Of a stretch of DNA of 41,492 nt, positions 26,908 through 33,773 are shown piece by piece. This DNA comes from Alphaproteobacteria bacterium (GTDB lineage: Bacteria; Pseudomonadota; Alphaproteobacteria; UBA2966). The position numbers and the translations under genes were made by a program. Every line of letters starts with the position of its first letter. Positions within the stretch are counted from its first letter, which is position 1. The DNA is taken from NCBI GenBank assembly GCA_021296255.1, contig JAGWAU010000038.1, positions 1 through 41,492 of the forward strand. Direction: 5' to 3'. The notes under the pieces were generated by a model that was not told the origin of the DNA, searched no databases, and worked only from the letters and a program-made list of their open reading frames with translations.

Positions 26908-27398
26908 GCCGCGGCCGTCGCCTGCCGGTGGTCCTCCCAGGCCGCGTCGCGCTCGGCCGCGCTGACGTCGGTCAGGCCGCTGGCGGCTTCCAGCGCCCGG
27001 ACCTCGGGCTTGCCCGACCTGGTGAAGTGATCGGGGTTGTCGGGATCGAGCCCGGCGGCCGCGGCGATCAGCCGGGACCGGCGGCCGGCCGCGGCGCCGA
27101 TTTTGGCCCGGATTTTCGGATCCTCCGACAGGTGCTTGAGGAATTCCCGGACCTCGCCGGCCGGCGCCGCGCGCAGCGCCGCGAGCGCGCGGTCGAACGC
27201 ATCCGCCGGAACGTCGGCGGCGGGCCTCGCGGCCGTGTCCGCGACGACGAGCATCGGCTCGGCGCGGAGCCGTTCGAGCTGCTCCTCGCTCCAGTGCCCG
27301 GCCGGGTACTCGACCGGACTGGCCGGGTGCGGGACGCCGCAACGATGGAAACCGTCGCGGCGGGCGGTGACGGTCACCGCGGGGGTGGCGTATTCCAT
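26904..27398 (-). CDS. HI1506-like Mu-type head accessory protein
   Basis: A 164-residue protein just downstream of the major capsid gene. The N-terminal part (TVTARRDGFHRCGVPHPASP, then YPAGHWSEEQLERLRAEPML) resembles the HI1506/Mu gp35 family. The C-terminal part is helical and ends in charged sequence with SGKPEVRALEAASGLTDVSA, a phrase typical of the same family. GGAGG lies upstream of the ATG at 27398. Its exact role in the particle is unknown. Confidence 0.72.
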   Translation of the reverse strand: MEYATPAVTVTARRDGFHRCGVPHPASPVEYPAGHWSEEQLERLRAEPMLVVADTAARPAADVPADAFDRALAALRAAPAGEVREFLKHLSEDPKIRAKIGAAAGRRSRLIAAAAGLDPDNPDHFTRSGKPEVRALEAASGLTDVSAAERDAAWEDHRQATAAA

Positions 27399-27412
27399 GC
27401 GGGCCTCCGGGT

Positions 27413-28315
27413 CTAAGCGAGCCAGGGAACGACGACGAGCTCGGCGGTGCCGCGCCAGACGTTGGTCGCCCCGTTCGCGTCGCGCTCCGCGTTGAGGATT
27501 TCGAGCCCCGCTTCCCGCAGCGCCGGCGGCACCACCAGATGCGTCGGCACGATGCCGAGGGGGCGGCCGTAATCGCCTTTCATGCCTTCGAGGGCCTGGT
27601 AGGCCGCCTTGAAGTTGGCCTTGTCGAGGGTCTGCTTCGAGCCGTAGGCCTTCTGCCAGAGACCGAAGCCGACGTTGGACCGCGCGTGCACGCCGTAGAG
27701 AAACTCCCGGCGCATGAAGACGTTTTCGTCCTCCTCGCGGTCCTTGCGTACGATGTTGTCGGCGCGCTTGCGCTGCTGGAAGACGAGCGGCTTCGCCGTC
27801 CCCCGCAGATCCATCAGGAACCAGGCGGTGCCGTTGCCGCCGCCCGAATTGGAAACGGTGGTCGCGCCGCCGTCCGCCGTGAGCACCGGATGGTCGGTGT
27901 CGAAGAAGTACTGGCCGTCGTAGCAGGTCTTGGCGAAGCCGTCCTTGAGCAGCTTCCACACGAGCTCGTCGGGATGGGCCGCGACCGCCTCGCCCAGCGC
28001 CGTGAACATCGGCGCATAGACGCCGTACTTGTCGTCCTCGATGTGGTTGCGGTCGACCTCGATCGTGTCCTCGAAGTCGCGGTTGCGCAGCGTGTAGCCG
28101 TGCTGGCGCAGGTTCTCGATCACGCGCTCGCCGACCCATTCCTTGAGGCCCGGGATCTTGCCGAGCCAGGCGTAGACCTCCTCGGCCGTGCTCGACGGCA
28201 CGGTCATTGCGACTTGCGTGTACTGGCTGTTCGCCTGCATGGCGACGAGGCCTGTCTTGAAGGCGGCGTTGTAGCTGGCGAACAGGGTGTCCATGTTGGC
28301 GCGGTTGATGAGCAT
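27413..28315 (-). CDS. Major capsid protein, Mu gpT family
   Basis: A 300-residue capsid subunit. The opening LFASYNAAFKTGLVAM and the later GQYFFDTDHPVL and FDLIL-free core with SNVGFGLWQKAYGSKQTLDK are typical of Mu gpT (gp34) proteins, which adopt the HK97 fold. The ATG at 28315 is preceded by GGAGG; a GTG at 28333 would add six residues and include that site within the coding region. The gene follows the decoration protein gene by 18 bases. Confidence 0.88.
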   Translation of the reverse strand: MLINRANMDTLFASYNAAFKTGLVAMQANSQYTQVAMTVPSSTAEEVYAWLGKIPGLKEWVGERVIENLRQHGYTLRNRDFEDTIEVDRNHIEDDKYGVYAPMFTALGEAVAAHPDELVWKLLKDGFAKTCYDGQYFFDTDHPVLTADGGATTVSNSGGGNGTAWFLMDLRGTAKPLVFQQRKRADNIVRKDREEDENVFMRREFLYGVHARSNVGFGLWQKAYGSKQTLDKANFKAAYQALEGMKGDYGRPLGIVPTHLVVPPALREAGLEILNAERDANGATNVWRGTAELVVVPWLA

Positions 28316-28333
28316 CTTGCGAGGGCCCTCCAC

Positions 28334-28765
28334 TCAGAAGTTGAAGAAAATGCCGGTCGCGACCCAGGCGCCCCGGTCGTCGACGTCGACCAGCCGTCCG
28401 GCGGGCGTGGCGTTCGCGTTCTGGCTCTTGCGGACGGTCTGGTCGTCCTCGACGTAGACCTTGTCGCCGATCTCGGCGATCGCGACCTTGTCGGTCGCCA
28501 GGTTGTCCCAGAGAAAGATGCCGGTGCGCACCCGCACACTCCGGTCGCCGTTCGAGTCGGCCGCCGGACTGGTCACCGTCTCCTCGGCGCGGCCGACGGT
28601 GACCTGGTCGGCCGCCTTCGACGCCGGGATCAGGTAGCCGTCCGCGTCGAGCTGAACGAGCGATCCGGCATGGATGGTGTCGCCCTTCTTCATGCCGTAG
28701 GCGCGGACGAAGTCGATGCCGCCGCCGAGCCGCTTGGTGTCGCGGTCCCTGGTGAGCGCTGCCAT
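28334..28765 (-). CDS. Capsid decoration/cement protein
   Basis: A 143-residue protein between the protease and capsid genes. It contains KKGDTIHAGSLVQLDADGYL, FLWDNLATDKVAIAEIGDKV and YVEDDQTV. This beta-rich pattern matches capsid cement (DUF2190-like) proteins that stud mature heads. The start lies one base after the protease stop region, so translation is probably coupled. Confidence 0.75.
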   Translation of the reverse strand: MAALTRDRDTKRLGGGIDFVRAYGMKKGDTIHAGSLVQLDADGYLIPASKAADQVTVGRAEETVTSPAADSNGDRSVRVRTGIFLWDNLATDKVAIAEIGDKVYVEDDQTVRKSQNANATPAGRLVDVDDRGAWVATGIFFNF

Positions 28766-28766
28766 G

Positions 28767-29234
28767 TCAGGCCTCCTCGGTCTGCGCCGCGAGCGCCTTC
28801 CGGGACGCCCGGAAGTCCTCCTCGCTGACGCCGGTGGCGCGGCAGACCGCGCGTTCTTCGGCGGTGAGCGCGTCGCCGCCTTCGCCCGGCGCGGCCGCGG
28901 GAACCGCCGGGCCGCCGCCGAGGATCGCCGGCGCGCCCTCGACGAACTCGGCGAAGCCGGCCGCGTCCTTCCTGGCGTAGCCGAGCGCCCAGTCCCGGCT
29001 CGCCGGCGTGACCTTGCCGGCCTTCACCGCCGCGTCGACGGCGGCTGTGGCGCGCGCCTCGGCGCCCTCGGTCTCGAGCCGGGCCAGCGTCTCGCGCAGC
29101 CGGTCGAACTCGGCGCGCGGCACGAACTCGTCGGGGTCGGGATCGCCGCCGGCCGCGGCGGCGGCCTCGAGGATCTCCGCCTCGCCGGCCTCGTCGGCGA
29201 GGCCCAAGGCCGTCCTGAGCTTGTCGAGGTCCAT
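28767..29234 (-). CDS. Nested scaffold protein (Mu gpZ-like internal start)
   Basis: An in-frame ATG at 29234 within the protease gene is preceded by GGAGA with six bases of spacing. It would give a 155-residue protein starting MDLDKLRTALGLADEAGEAE. This equals the helical scaffold half alone. Mu and many other phages make a separate scaffold from such an internal start. The call rests on the internal ribosome-binding site and domain boundary. Confidence 0.55.
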   Translation of the reverse strand: MDLDKLRTALGLADEAGEAEILEAAAAAGGDPDPDEFVPRAEFDRLRETLARLETEGAEARATAAVDAAVKAGKVTPASRDWALGYARKDAAGFAEFVEGAPAILGGGPAVPAAAPGEGGDALTAEERAVCRATGVSEEDFRASRKALAAQTEEA

Positions 29235-29714
29235 GTCGGTCTCCGTTCGTAGTTGGGTGGATGCGATCGCCCGCATGAACATCGCGGGATCGTTGGTGAG
29301 CGCGGCGCCGGTGATGCGGCGCACGACGCGGGTGGCGGTCTCGTAGCGGAACACCGGACTGACGAAGCGGTACTCGCGGGCCTTGATCATCGCCGCGGCG
29401 CGCTCGGTCCACTCGACCTCGCCCCACACCGCCCCGTCGCGCTCGAACACCCGCCTGATCCAGCCGGCCGCCGGTGCGGGCTGGCCGTTGGCGGCGCTGC
29501 GGTCGCTCTGATGGTCGTAGTCGATCGCCAGATCGAGGGCCAGCTCGCGGGTTGCCGCGACCACGGCGCCGGCGTCCGGATTGTGCCAGGGCAGGCGGCC
29601 GTCATGGGGCCGGGTCGGGATCTCGCCCGCCGGCAGCAGCAGGATCTCGCGGGGCGGCTGGGCTGCGGCCGGCAGTGCCACCGCCGCGGCCGCGCGTGGG
29701 TGTTTCGGGTCCAT
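28767..29714 (-). CDS. Head maturation protease/scaffold, Mu gpI family
   Basis: A 315-residue precursor. The N-terminal protease domain (about residues 1-160) has the His in IDYDHQSDRSA and the Ser in YRFVSPVFRYE, as in Mu gpI (gp32). The C-terminal half is helical and Glu/Ala-rich, as expected for a scaffold. It is the first gene of the leftward operon here. In Mu the terminase, portal and gpF genes would precede it, but they are missing. A palindrome lies 38 bases upstream of the start. Confidence 0.85.
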   Translation of the reverse strand: MDPKHPRAAAAVALPAAAQPPREILLLPAGEIPTRPHDGRLPWHNPDAGAVVAATRELALDLAIDYDHQSDRSAANGQPAPAAGWIRRVFERDGAVWGEVEWTERAAAMIKAREYRFVSPVFRYETATRVVRRITGAALTNDPAMFMRAIASTQLRTETDMDLDKLRTALGLADEAGEAEILEAAAAAGGDPDPDEFVPRAEFDRLRETLARLETEGAEARATAAVDAAVKAGKVTPASRDWALGYARKDAAGFAEFVEGAPAILGGGPAVPAAAPGEGGDALTAEERAVCRATGVSEEDFRASRKALAAQTEEA

Positions 29715-29751
29715 GGGCGGCGATTATCGGCCCGGTCGCCAAACCGCGTCA

Positions 29752-29767
29752 GGGGAACATGTTCCCC
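29752..29767. promoter_or_regulatory. Perfect 16-bp palindrome GGGGAACATGTTCCCC upstream of the head operon
   Basis: The palindrome lies between the divergent head protease gene (start 29714) and the signal-peptide protein gene (start 29830). A near-identical copy with the same flanks lies inverted at 32303-32318. The symmetry and location suggest a binding site for a dimeric regulator, possibly the Mor-like protein or the repressor. Confidence 0.6.
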
Positions 29768-29829
29768 CGAGGCGGCGCGGCCACGGGCCTGCGGCTTGGC
29801 GGCTCGAAGTCTTCCGCGACGCGGGAAGG

Positions 29830-30354
29830 ATGCGAGGACTCGTGAGAACGACGGCGATCGGCCTTGCCGTTGCGATGGTCCTGATGCCGGCCTCGAAAAC
29901 GGCCCTGGCGGACGACGAATGCACCAGGTTCTATACCGAATGCGCCGGCGGAAGGTGCGTGTCCGGCCGGTATCAGGACGAGGAATGCGAGAAGGAGAAG
30001 CGCGAGGACATGCTGACCGCCGCCGGCCTGGTCGCCGGCCTGGGCGTCGTGATATTCCTCGTGGCGAAGTCCCGGGGCGGGGACGCCACGGCCGGCCTGT
30101 TTTCGACCGCCCGGCGTCCGGGAACCTGGAGTCTGGCGCCGAAACTCACGTCCGATGCTGCGGGCTGGGCGGTCACGCGGGCCTTCGAAGGATCCCGGAA
30201 GATGGAGTTCGTCGCCATGACGCCTCTCGCCGGAGGCGCTGGCGTGTATCTCGGGGCGCGTTGCCGGATGAGTTTCTGGCCGCGCGGCGCCGGGACCTCG
30301 GACGATCGCGGCAGCGCGGGGGAGAGGGAGCAATCTCGCGTCTCGTCGCGGTGA
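29830..30354 (+). CDS. Exported Cys-containing protein of unknown function
   Basis: A 174-residue protein, transcribed away from the head operon. A signal peptide covers residues 1-27 (cut after KTALA), followed by a short Cys-rich stretch with four Cys (about residues 31-53: CTRFYTECAGGRC and one more). A hydrophobic helix (AAGLVAGLGVVIFLVA) and a polar tail come next. It is probably anchored in the inner membrane or exported. A GTG at 29842 with AGGA upstream is an alternative start. I do not recognise a family. It may be a lysogeny-expressed accessory gene of the prophage. Confidence 0.6.
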   Translation: MRGLVRTTAIGLAVAMVLMPASKTALADDECTRFYTECAGGRCVSGRYQDEECEKEKREDMLTAAGLVAGLGVVIFLVAKSRGGDATAGLFSTARRPGTWSLAPKLTSDAAGWAVTRAFEGSRKMEFVAMTPLAGGAGVYLGARCRMSFWPRGAGTSDDRGSAGEREQSRVSSR

Positions 30355-30434
30355 GCGGCTTCAACCTCTCCTATGGAACGCTCAAGGGCAGGATGTCCAT
30401 CTGCGCGCGCTCAGGCAGGTCCCGCGCGAATGGC

Positions 30435-30665
30435 CTATGCCGGAGCCTCCGTCAGCTCGAGACGGTGTTCGATCCGGTCCAGGCGCTCGCCGACCGTGTC
30501 GAGCCGGTGGTGGATGTTGGCCACGTCACCCTGCAAATTGGCCAGGTGCCGCTCGACCGACGACATCCTGTGGCGAAGATCGCCTAGATCGTTGTCCATC
30601 TTGTCGAGTTTCTCGCGCGTAGCGCGCAAGTGTTCAAGGACCAGATTCTCGGTCTCTGAGTTCAT
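30435..30665 (-). CDS. Small coiled-coil protein
   Basis: A 76-residue protein starting MNSETENLVLEHLRATREKL. The sequence carries heptad repeats (VERHLANLQGDV, IHHRLDTVGERLDRIEHRLE) that predict a coiled coil over most of its length. Proteins with this opening occur in alphaproteobacterial mobile elements, but their role is not known to me. A truncated relative lies at 301-372. It sits downstream of the repressor on the same strand. Confidence 0.7.
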   Translation of the reverse strand: MNSETENLVLEHLRATREKLDKMDNDLGDLRHRMSSVERHLANLQGDVANIHHRLDTVGERLDRIEHRLELTEAPA

Positions 30666-30701
30666 TGACGGTTTCCAACAATCGATGCGGCCGGCGTCGA
30701 C

Positions 30702-30821
30702 TCAGCCATCACCATAGTCCGGCACCCGCCCTGGACGCACATGGAACTTCGGCTCCCCGTACTCGCCTGCCAGATAGCCCTGCACGACGTGTTCGGTCTC
30801 GCGGGTCACCAGCAGCACCAT
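30702..30821 (-). CDS. Possible 39-residue small protein
   Basis: The frame MVLLVTRETEHVVQGYLAGE continues to residue 39 and ends just before the coiled-coil gene. GGAGG lies a few bases upstream, better spaced for a GTG at 30818. The frame is also the tail of the frame that carries the repressor N-terminus, so it could be chance. No family recognised. Confidence 0.3.
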   Translation of the reverse strand: MVLLVTRETEHVVQGYLAGEYGEPKFHVRPGRVPDYGDG

Positions 30822-30841
30822 TCCTCCATTTTTCCGCCGTT

Positions 30842-31637
30842 TTAGGCGCGACCGGCGCCGAACTGCTGCTGTCGCACTCCTCCAATCAACGATCGCGCGG
30901 TCCATGTGACCTCGCCGAGGAGCTCCGCGTCCGCCGGCCAGGGCACCGACGCCCAGGCCGGATGGTCGCTCTCCAGAAGCCAGCCGCCGCCGTCGCTCTT
31001 GCCGGCGCGCTTGGCGATCAGACCGTCCCCGGTTCTTAGCACGTAGACGCGGCCCTGACGGCGCCGCGTGCGTGCGCGATCCACCAGGATCGAGGAGCCG
31101 TCCGGCAAGGTCGGCTCCATGGATTCGCCCGTCACCCCGATCACCACGCAGCGGGCCGGATCGAGGCCGCGCCGGTCCAGCCAGTCTCGGCGGAACCAGA
31201 GTCGGCCCACCACCTCCTCCGACGCCGCGTGCGCGCAGTTCGACGACGTCCACCGGGCGGGCGCCGGCAACGTCATCCGCGTCGTTCGCCGACGCCAGGG
31301 CGGGGCCGTCGACGCTCTCGATCGCCGGGCGGGTCGCGGCGGCGACCTCGGGCGATAGGCCTGCGGCCCGCGCCCGCAGTCGCTCCAACTCGACGGCGAC
31401 CTCGCGCAACTGCTTCCTGATCGCGCCGTGGTCCGGCCCGGCGCGCGGCGGGCCGACGTAGAACTCGAGACCGAGGGCGTCCGCCAGCTCGACGGCGCGC
31501 GAGAGACGCGGGTCGTGGCCGACCAGGACGCTGCGGATGGCGTCCCTGGGCAGCCCCGCCTCCACGGCGGTTCCGGCGAGCGACCGGTTGGCCAGCGCCG
31601 TCCTCAGGGCTTCCCGAAACTCCTCCAGCACGCTCAT
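30842..31637 (-). pseudogene. Frameshifted S24-type prophage repressor
   Basis: The N-terminal half (start MSVLEEFREALRTALANRSL) has a helix-turn-helix-like region and a linker, and lies in one frame to about 31225. The C-terminal peptidase S24 half continues in the +1 frame from about AASEEVVGRLWFRRDWLDRR. It includes the catalytic Ser in GESMEPTLPDG and Lys in LRTGDGLIAKRAG, with a normal LexA/CI-type end. Neither half alone makes a repressor. A one-base gain or two-base loss in the GC-rich stretch near 31213-31235 explains it. It is either a real inactivation or a sequence error. The position, divergent from a Ner-like gene, is that of the lysogeny repressor. Confidence 0.75.
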
Positions 31638-31640
31638 GCA

Positions 31641-31747
31641 TGGCATATATGCCACGATCAGGGGGGAAAACGAAAGGCGTCGAAAAAATTCCATTCCTTC
31701 TTGCACGTATGTCGAAAATATGCAATATTCCGTTGTATGTTTTCGAC
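31641..31747. promoter_or_regulatory. Lysogeny switch operator/promoter region
   Basis: Between the divergent repressor and Ner-like genes lie a perfect 14-bp palindrome TGGCATATATGCCA (31641-31654), an inverted repeat GTCGAAAA (31711-31718) with TTTTCGAC (31740-31747), and a third half-site GTCGAAAA at 31679-31686. A possible rightward promoter is TTGCAC (31701-31706) with AATATT (31724-31729), spaced 17 bases and flanked by the inverted repeat. These suit binding of repressor and Ner/Cro. Confidence 0.6.
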
Positions 31748-31895
31748 GGACCGGATCGAATGCCTGGTCGGGCTTTACCTCGGGGCGCGCGGCATCGCCT
31801 CGTCGGCCCTGGGGCGCCCGGCCGTCGGCAAGTCCTCGATCATGAACCGCATCCATTCCGGCCACACGGCCATGAGAACGATCGACGGTGTCTAG
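31737..31895 (+). CDS. Ner/Cro-like small regulator
   Basis: A 52-residue protein divergent from the repressor, starting MFSTDRIECLVGLYLGARGI and ending HTAMRTIDGV. The middle (SSALGRPAVGKSSIMNRIHS) resembles the helix-turn-helix of small phage regulators, and the position is that of Ner or Cro. The start codon lies inside the inverted repeat of the operator region. Transposase genes A and B, which follow ner in Mu, are absent; the Mor-like gene follows after 57 bases. Confidence 0.55.
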   Translation: MFSTDRIECLVGLYLGARGIASSALGRPAVGKSSIMNRIHSGHTAMRTIDGV

Positions 31896-31952
31896 GCGGC
31901 CGCGCTGGCTCCGCCGCCGGCGGCGGCTCGTCCCTACGGGGAGGATGTCGGC

Positions 31953-32321
31953 ATGACGGCGCAAGTCCGGGCGGCCGGGGAACGGCCCCTGCCCGGCGTG
32001 CTCGCCGAGGTCGAGACGGTCGCCGGACGCGAGGCGGCCCTCGGCCTCGCTCTGGTGCTGGGCGGCCAGTCAATCCACATCCCGCGGCCGGAGAATCTCC
32101 ACGCCGATCATCCCCTGGCCGTGGCGGCCGGGGCGGGCGCCGGGGCGATCGCCGAGTACTTCGCGGGGGAGAGCGTCTACGTGCCGCACGCGAGGTCTGC
32201 CCTCGTCCTGCACCTGACCGAAATCGGGCACGGCACCCGCCAGATCGCCGCCCGCCTCGGCATTTCCCCCCGCGCCGTGCGCCAGCACCGCCGTCGGCAA
32301 CGGGGGAGCATGTTACCCTGA
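31953..32321 (+). CDS. Mor transcription activator family protein
   Basis: A 122-residue DNA-binding protein. Two similar beta segments, GGQSIHIPR (38-46) and AGESVYVPH (71-79), are separated by a helical stretch and followed by a helix-turn-helix (about 92-113: TRQIAARLGISPRAVRQHRR). This layout is that of the Mor/C family, which switches on middle or late genes in Mu. GGGAGG lies upstream of the ATG. It is the obvious candidate to activate the head-tail operon here. Its last codons lie inside the second palindrome. Confidence 0.78.
   Translation: MTAQVRAAGERPLPGVLAEVETVAGREAALGLALVLGGQSIHIPRPENLHADHPLAVAAGAGAGAIAEYFAGESVYVPHARSALVLHLTEIGHGTRQIAARLGISPRAVRQHRRRQRGSMLP
32303..32318. promoter_or_regulatory. 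Second, imperfect copy of the 16-bp palindrome
   Basis: The sequence GGGGAGCATGTTACCC overlaps the 3' end of the Mor-like gene. Read on the minus strand, it and its flanks match the site at 29746-29768 at 21 of 23 positions. It lies about 100 bases upstream of the GFA gene. Confidence 0.5.
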
Positions 32322-32419
32322 CGTCCGGCCGCGGATCTTCCGATACGCCTCGCCGGCGCCGTGGCGACGCGATACGGGAAAGAGGAGGGCGCGTGCGCGT
32401 TCGCGACCTTGGAGACGCG

Positions 32420-32911
32420 ATGATGAACGAATTTGCGGAGATATATGCGCCGCGGGACGAACGTCCCTTCGAGGCCAGATACCGGGCCGCCTGCCACTGC
32501 AAGGCGGTGCGGTACGAAGTCTGCGCCGATCCGGTCGATGCGAAGATCTGTCACTGCCGCGTCTGCCGGAAATTGCACGGCGCGCCGATGCAGTGGGCGG
32601 CGATCTTTCACAAGCACCATGTCAGGTTCGTGGCGGGGATCGATCACCTTCGCTTCTACAACAGCGATCTCGACGAGCCGGCGAGGCTCCTCCCGTGCAA
32701 GGTCGGTTGCGCCCTGTGCGGCACGCCGATCGCCGACGAGGGCCGCCGGATGTGGCTGGCGTTTCCCTCGCTCTTCGATTTCGGGGCGGCGCCGGAGGTC
32801 CCGGAGCCCTTCAGGCCGACCTGTCACATCTTCTACGGCGCACGCATGATCGACATGCCCGACGGTCTGCCCAAATGGTCGGGCCACAGGAACGAATCGG
32901 TCCTCCTGTAG
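32420..32911 (+). CDS. GFA/CENP-V family metal-binding protein
   Basis: A 163-residue cytoplasmic protein of the GFA family, named after glutathione-dependent formaldehyde-activating enzyme. The zinc ligands are visible as CHC (25-27), CHCRVC (44-49) and CALC (97-100). The ATG at 32420 has GGAG five bases upstream; a second ATG follows directly. Family members handle glutathione adducts of small toxic molecules or remain uncharacterised, so a specific substrate cannot be given. It lies directly after the Mor-like gene and could be prophage cargo. Confidence 0.82.
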   Translation: MMNEFAEIYAPRDERPFEARYRAACHCKAVRYEVCADPVDAKICHCRVCRKLHGAPMQWAAIFHKHHVRFVAGIDHLRFYNSDLDEPARLLPCKVGCALCGTPIADEGRRMWLAFPSLFDFGAAPEVPEPFRPTCHIFYGARMIDMPDGLPKWSGHRNESVLL

Positions 32912-32956
32912 GCGCTCTTCGGCCGGGAGTTGGAGAAGCGGCGGGGTCGGCGGCGC

Positions 32957-33223
32957 TCAAGCCGCCTCGCGGTCCTGGCGCCGCCTCTCCCGGGCCAACT
33001 CGTAGGCGGCTTGCCGGCGCATCCAAAACTCCGCGTTGCCGATGCCGACCCGCTCGAGCGCGAGCGCCATCCTGGGCGATATCCCGGTCCGGCCGTGCAT
33101 CAGCAGCGACAGAGCCTCGCGCCGCACGCCCATCCGCCGGGCGGCCTCCGCCACCGTCCAGCCCAACTCCTCGAGGTCGTCCCGGATGCCGGAGCCCGGA
33201 TGCGCGGGGGTCTTGGCGCTCAT
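32957..33223 (-). CDS. higA: HigA-family antitoxin (orphan)
   Basis: An 88-residue DNA-binding antitoxin. The helix-turn-helix (WTVAEAARRMGVRREALSLL) and the FWMRRQAAYELAR segment after it (GNAEFWMRRQ) are typical of HigA. GGAGG lies a few bases upstream of the ATG. The partner toxin gene upstream survives only as its last codons, so this antitoxin has probably lost its toxin. It could still repress its own promoter or cross-react with the intact HigB at 37736-38017. Confidence 0.85.
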   Translation of the reverse strand: MSAKTPAHPGSGIRDDLEELGWTVAEAARRMGVRREALSLLMHGRTGISPRMALALERVGIGNAEFWMRRQAAYELARERRRQDREAA

Positions 33224-33237
33224 GGATCCTCCTGGTT

Positions 33238-33300
33238 CTAGTGGCAATCGACGAGGTCGACATCGACCGCTTCGCCATTGACGAAGCGGAAGGAGGCCTC
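33238..33300 (-). pseudogene. HigB toxin C-terminal remnant
   Basis: Just before the orphan higA, the frame ends in SFRFVNGEAVDVDLVDCH. This corresponds to the end of the intact HigB (CFSWRQGDAYGVEIVDWH) at 37736-37792. Upstream sequence in this frame shows no HigB similarity. The toxin has lost all but its final strand. Confidence 0.6.
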
Positions 33301-33773
33301 GGACATCGTTCCGTTCGTATAGTCGCCGCAACCCCCGATGTGCGATGCGCATGCACGATAATGTGCGGCAACATCACACATCTGGCCAATCGCAGTGGCA
33401 GTAATTTGTGAAAACGTGGCGGTTATTGCCGGAGTTGTTGTAGTGATTTCGACATCCGACTTCTGCCGCGACAACCGGAACGCGTTCCGGCAGGTGTTTA
33501 GGGAGTTTGTGCGGGCGTGCCGGGCGATGCACGCCCCGACGAGGGTCGGAGTGCGATCAACCTCGGTGGCGGCGGCTTGAAGGGACGGTTCGCCGGCCCG
33601 CACGACCGCCTCGACGCCTTAATTGTCTTTCAATACGGAAGATAAATTCACAAAACGTGTAAATTTCGAGGTGCTTGAGAAAATCCTCTATAGATTGGGA
33701 CAGGGTTTGGATTTTCACACAGTCTGGACCGTTTGGCTGGCGACCGCTGTCCCGTCCGGCGATTTGGGCACTC
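33301..33773. other. Gene-free stretch
   Basis: About 470 bases without a convincing gene. Short open frames exist but lack family similarity or ribosome-binding sites. An AT-rich patch at about 33620-33720 stands out from the GC-rich surroundings. This may be the scar left by loss of the toxin gene. Confidence 0.5.

Larger units (their letters stand above)
13620..32321. mobile_element. Reduced Mu-like prophage with a siphovirus-type tail
   Basis: The region runs from the last tail-operon gene to the Mor-family activator. Head genes are of Mu type (gpI-like protease with nested scaffold, gpT-like capsid protein, HI1506-like and DUF1320 proteins). Tail genes are of the long non-contractile type (G/GT chaperones, tape measure, NlpC/P60, TipJ-like protein). 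The right part holds the repressor, a Ner-like gene and a Mor-like gene. Transposase A/B, terminase, portal, gpF and lysis genes are not found, although aceB and other chromosomal genes flank the element. Exact ends and target-site duplications could not be identified; the GFA gene to the right may also be cargo. Confidence 0.85.

Noticed and set aside
28321..28330. Palindrome GAGGGCCCTC just upstream of the capsid gene
   Set aside because: Only 10 bp in GC-rich DNA and overlapping the ribosome-binding site region; no second copy was noticed.
30702..30821. Slight resemblance of a 39-residue frame to the start of Cas2-type proteins
   Set aside because: The match is confined to a few hydrophobic residues, the length is too short, and no other CRISPR component is present.
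31640..32419. Long rightward open frame leading into the GFA gene
   Set aside because: It is out of phase with the Ner-like and Mor-like genes, is Arg/Gly/Pro-rich and lacks a ribosome-binding site. The GFA start at 32420 explains the real coding part.
33620..33720. AT-rich patch as a promoter or replication origin
   Set aside because: No clear promoter hexamers or iterons, and the gene on the right is convergent with it.
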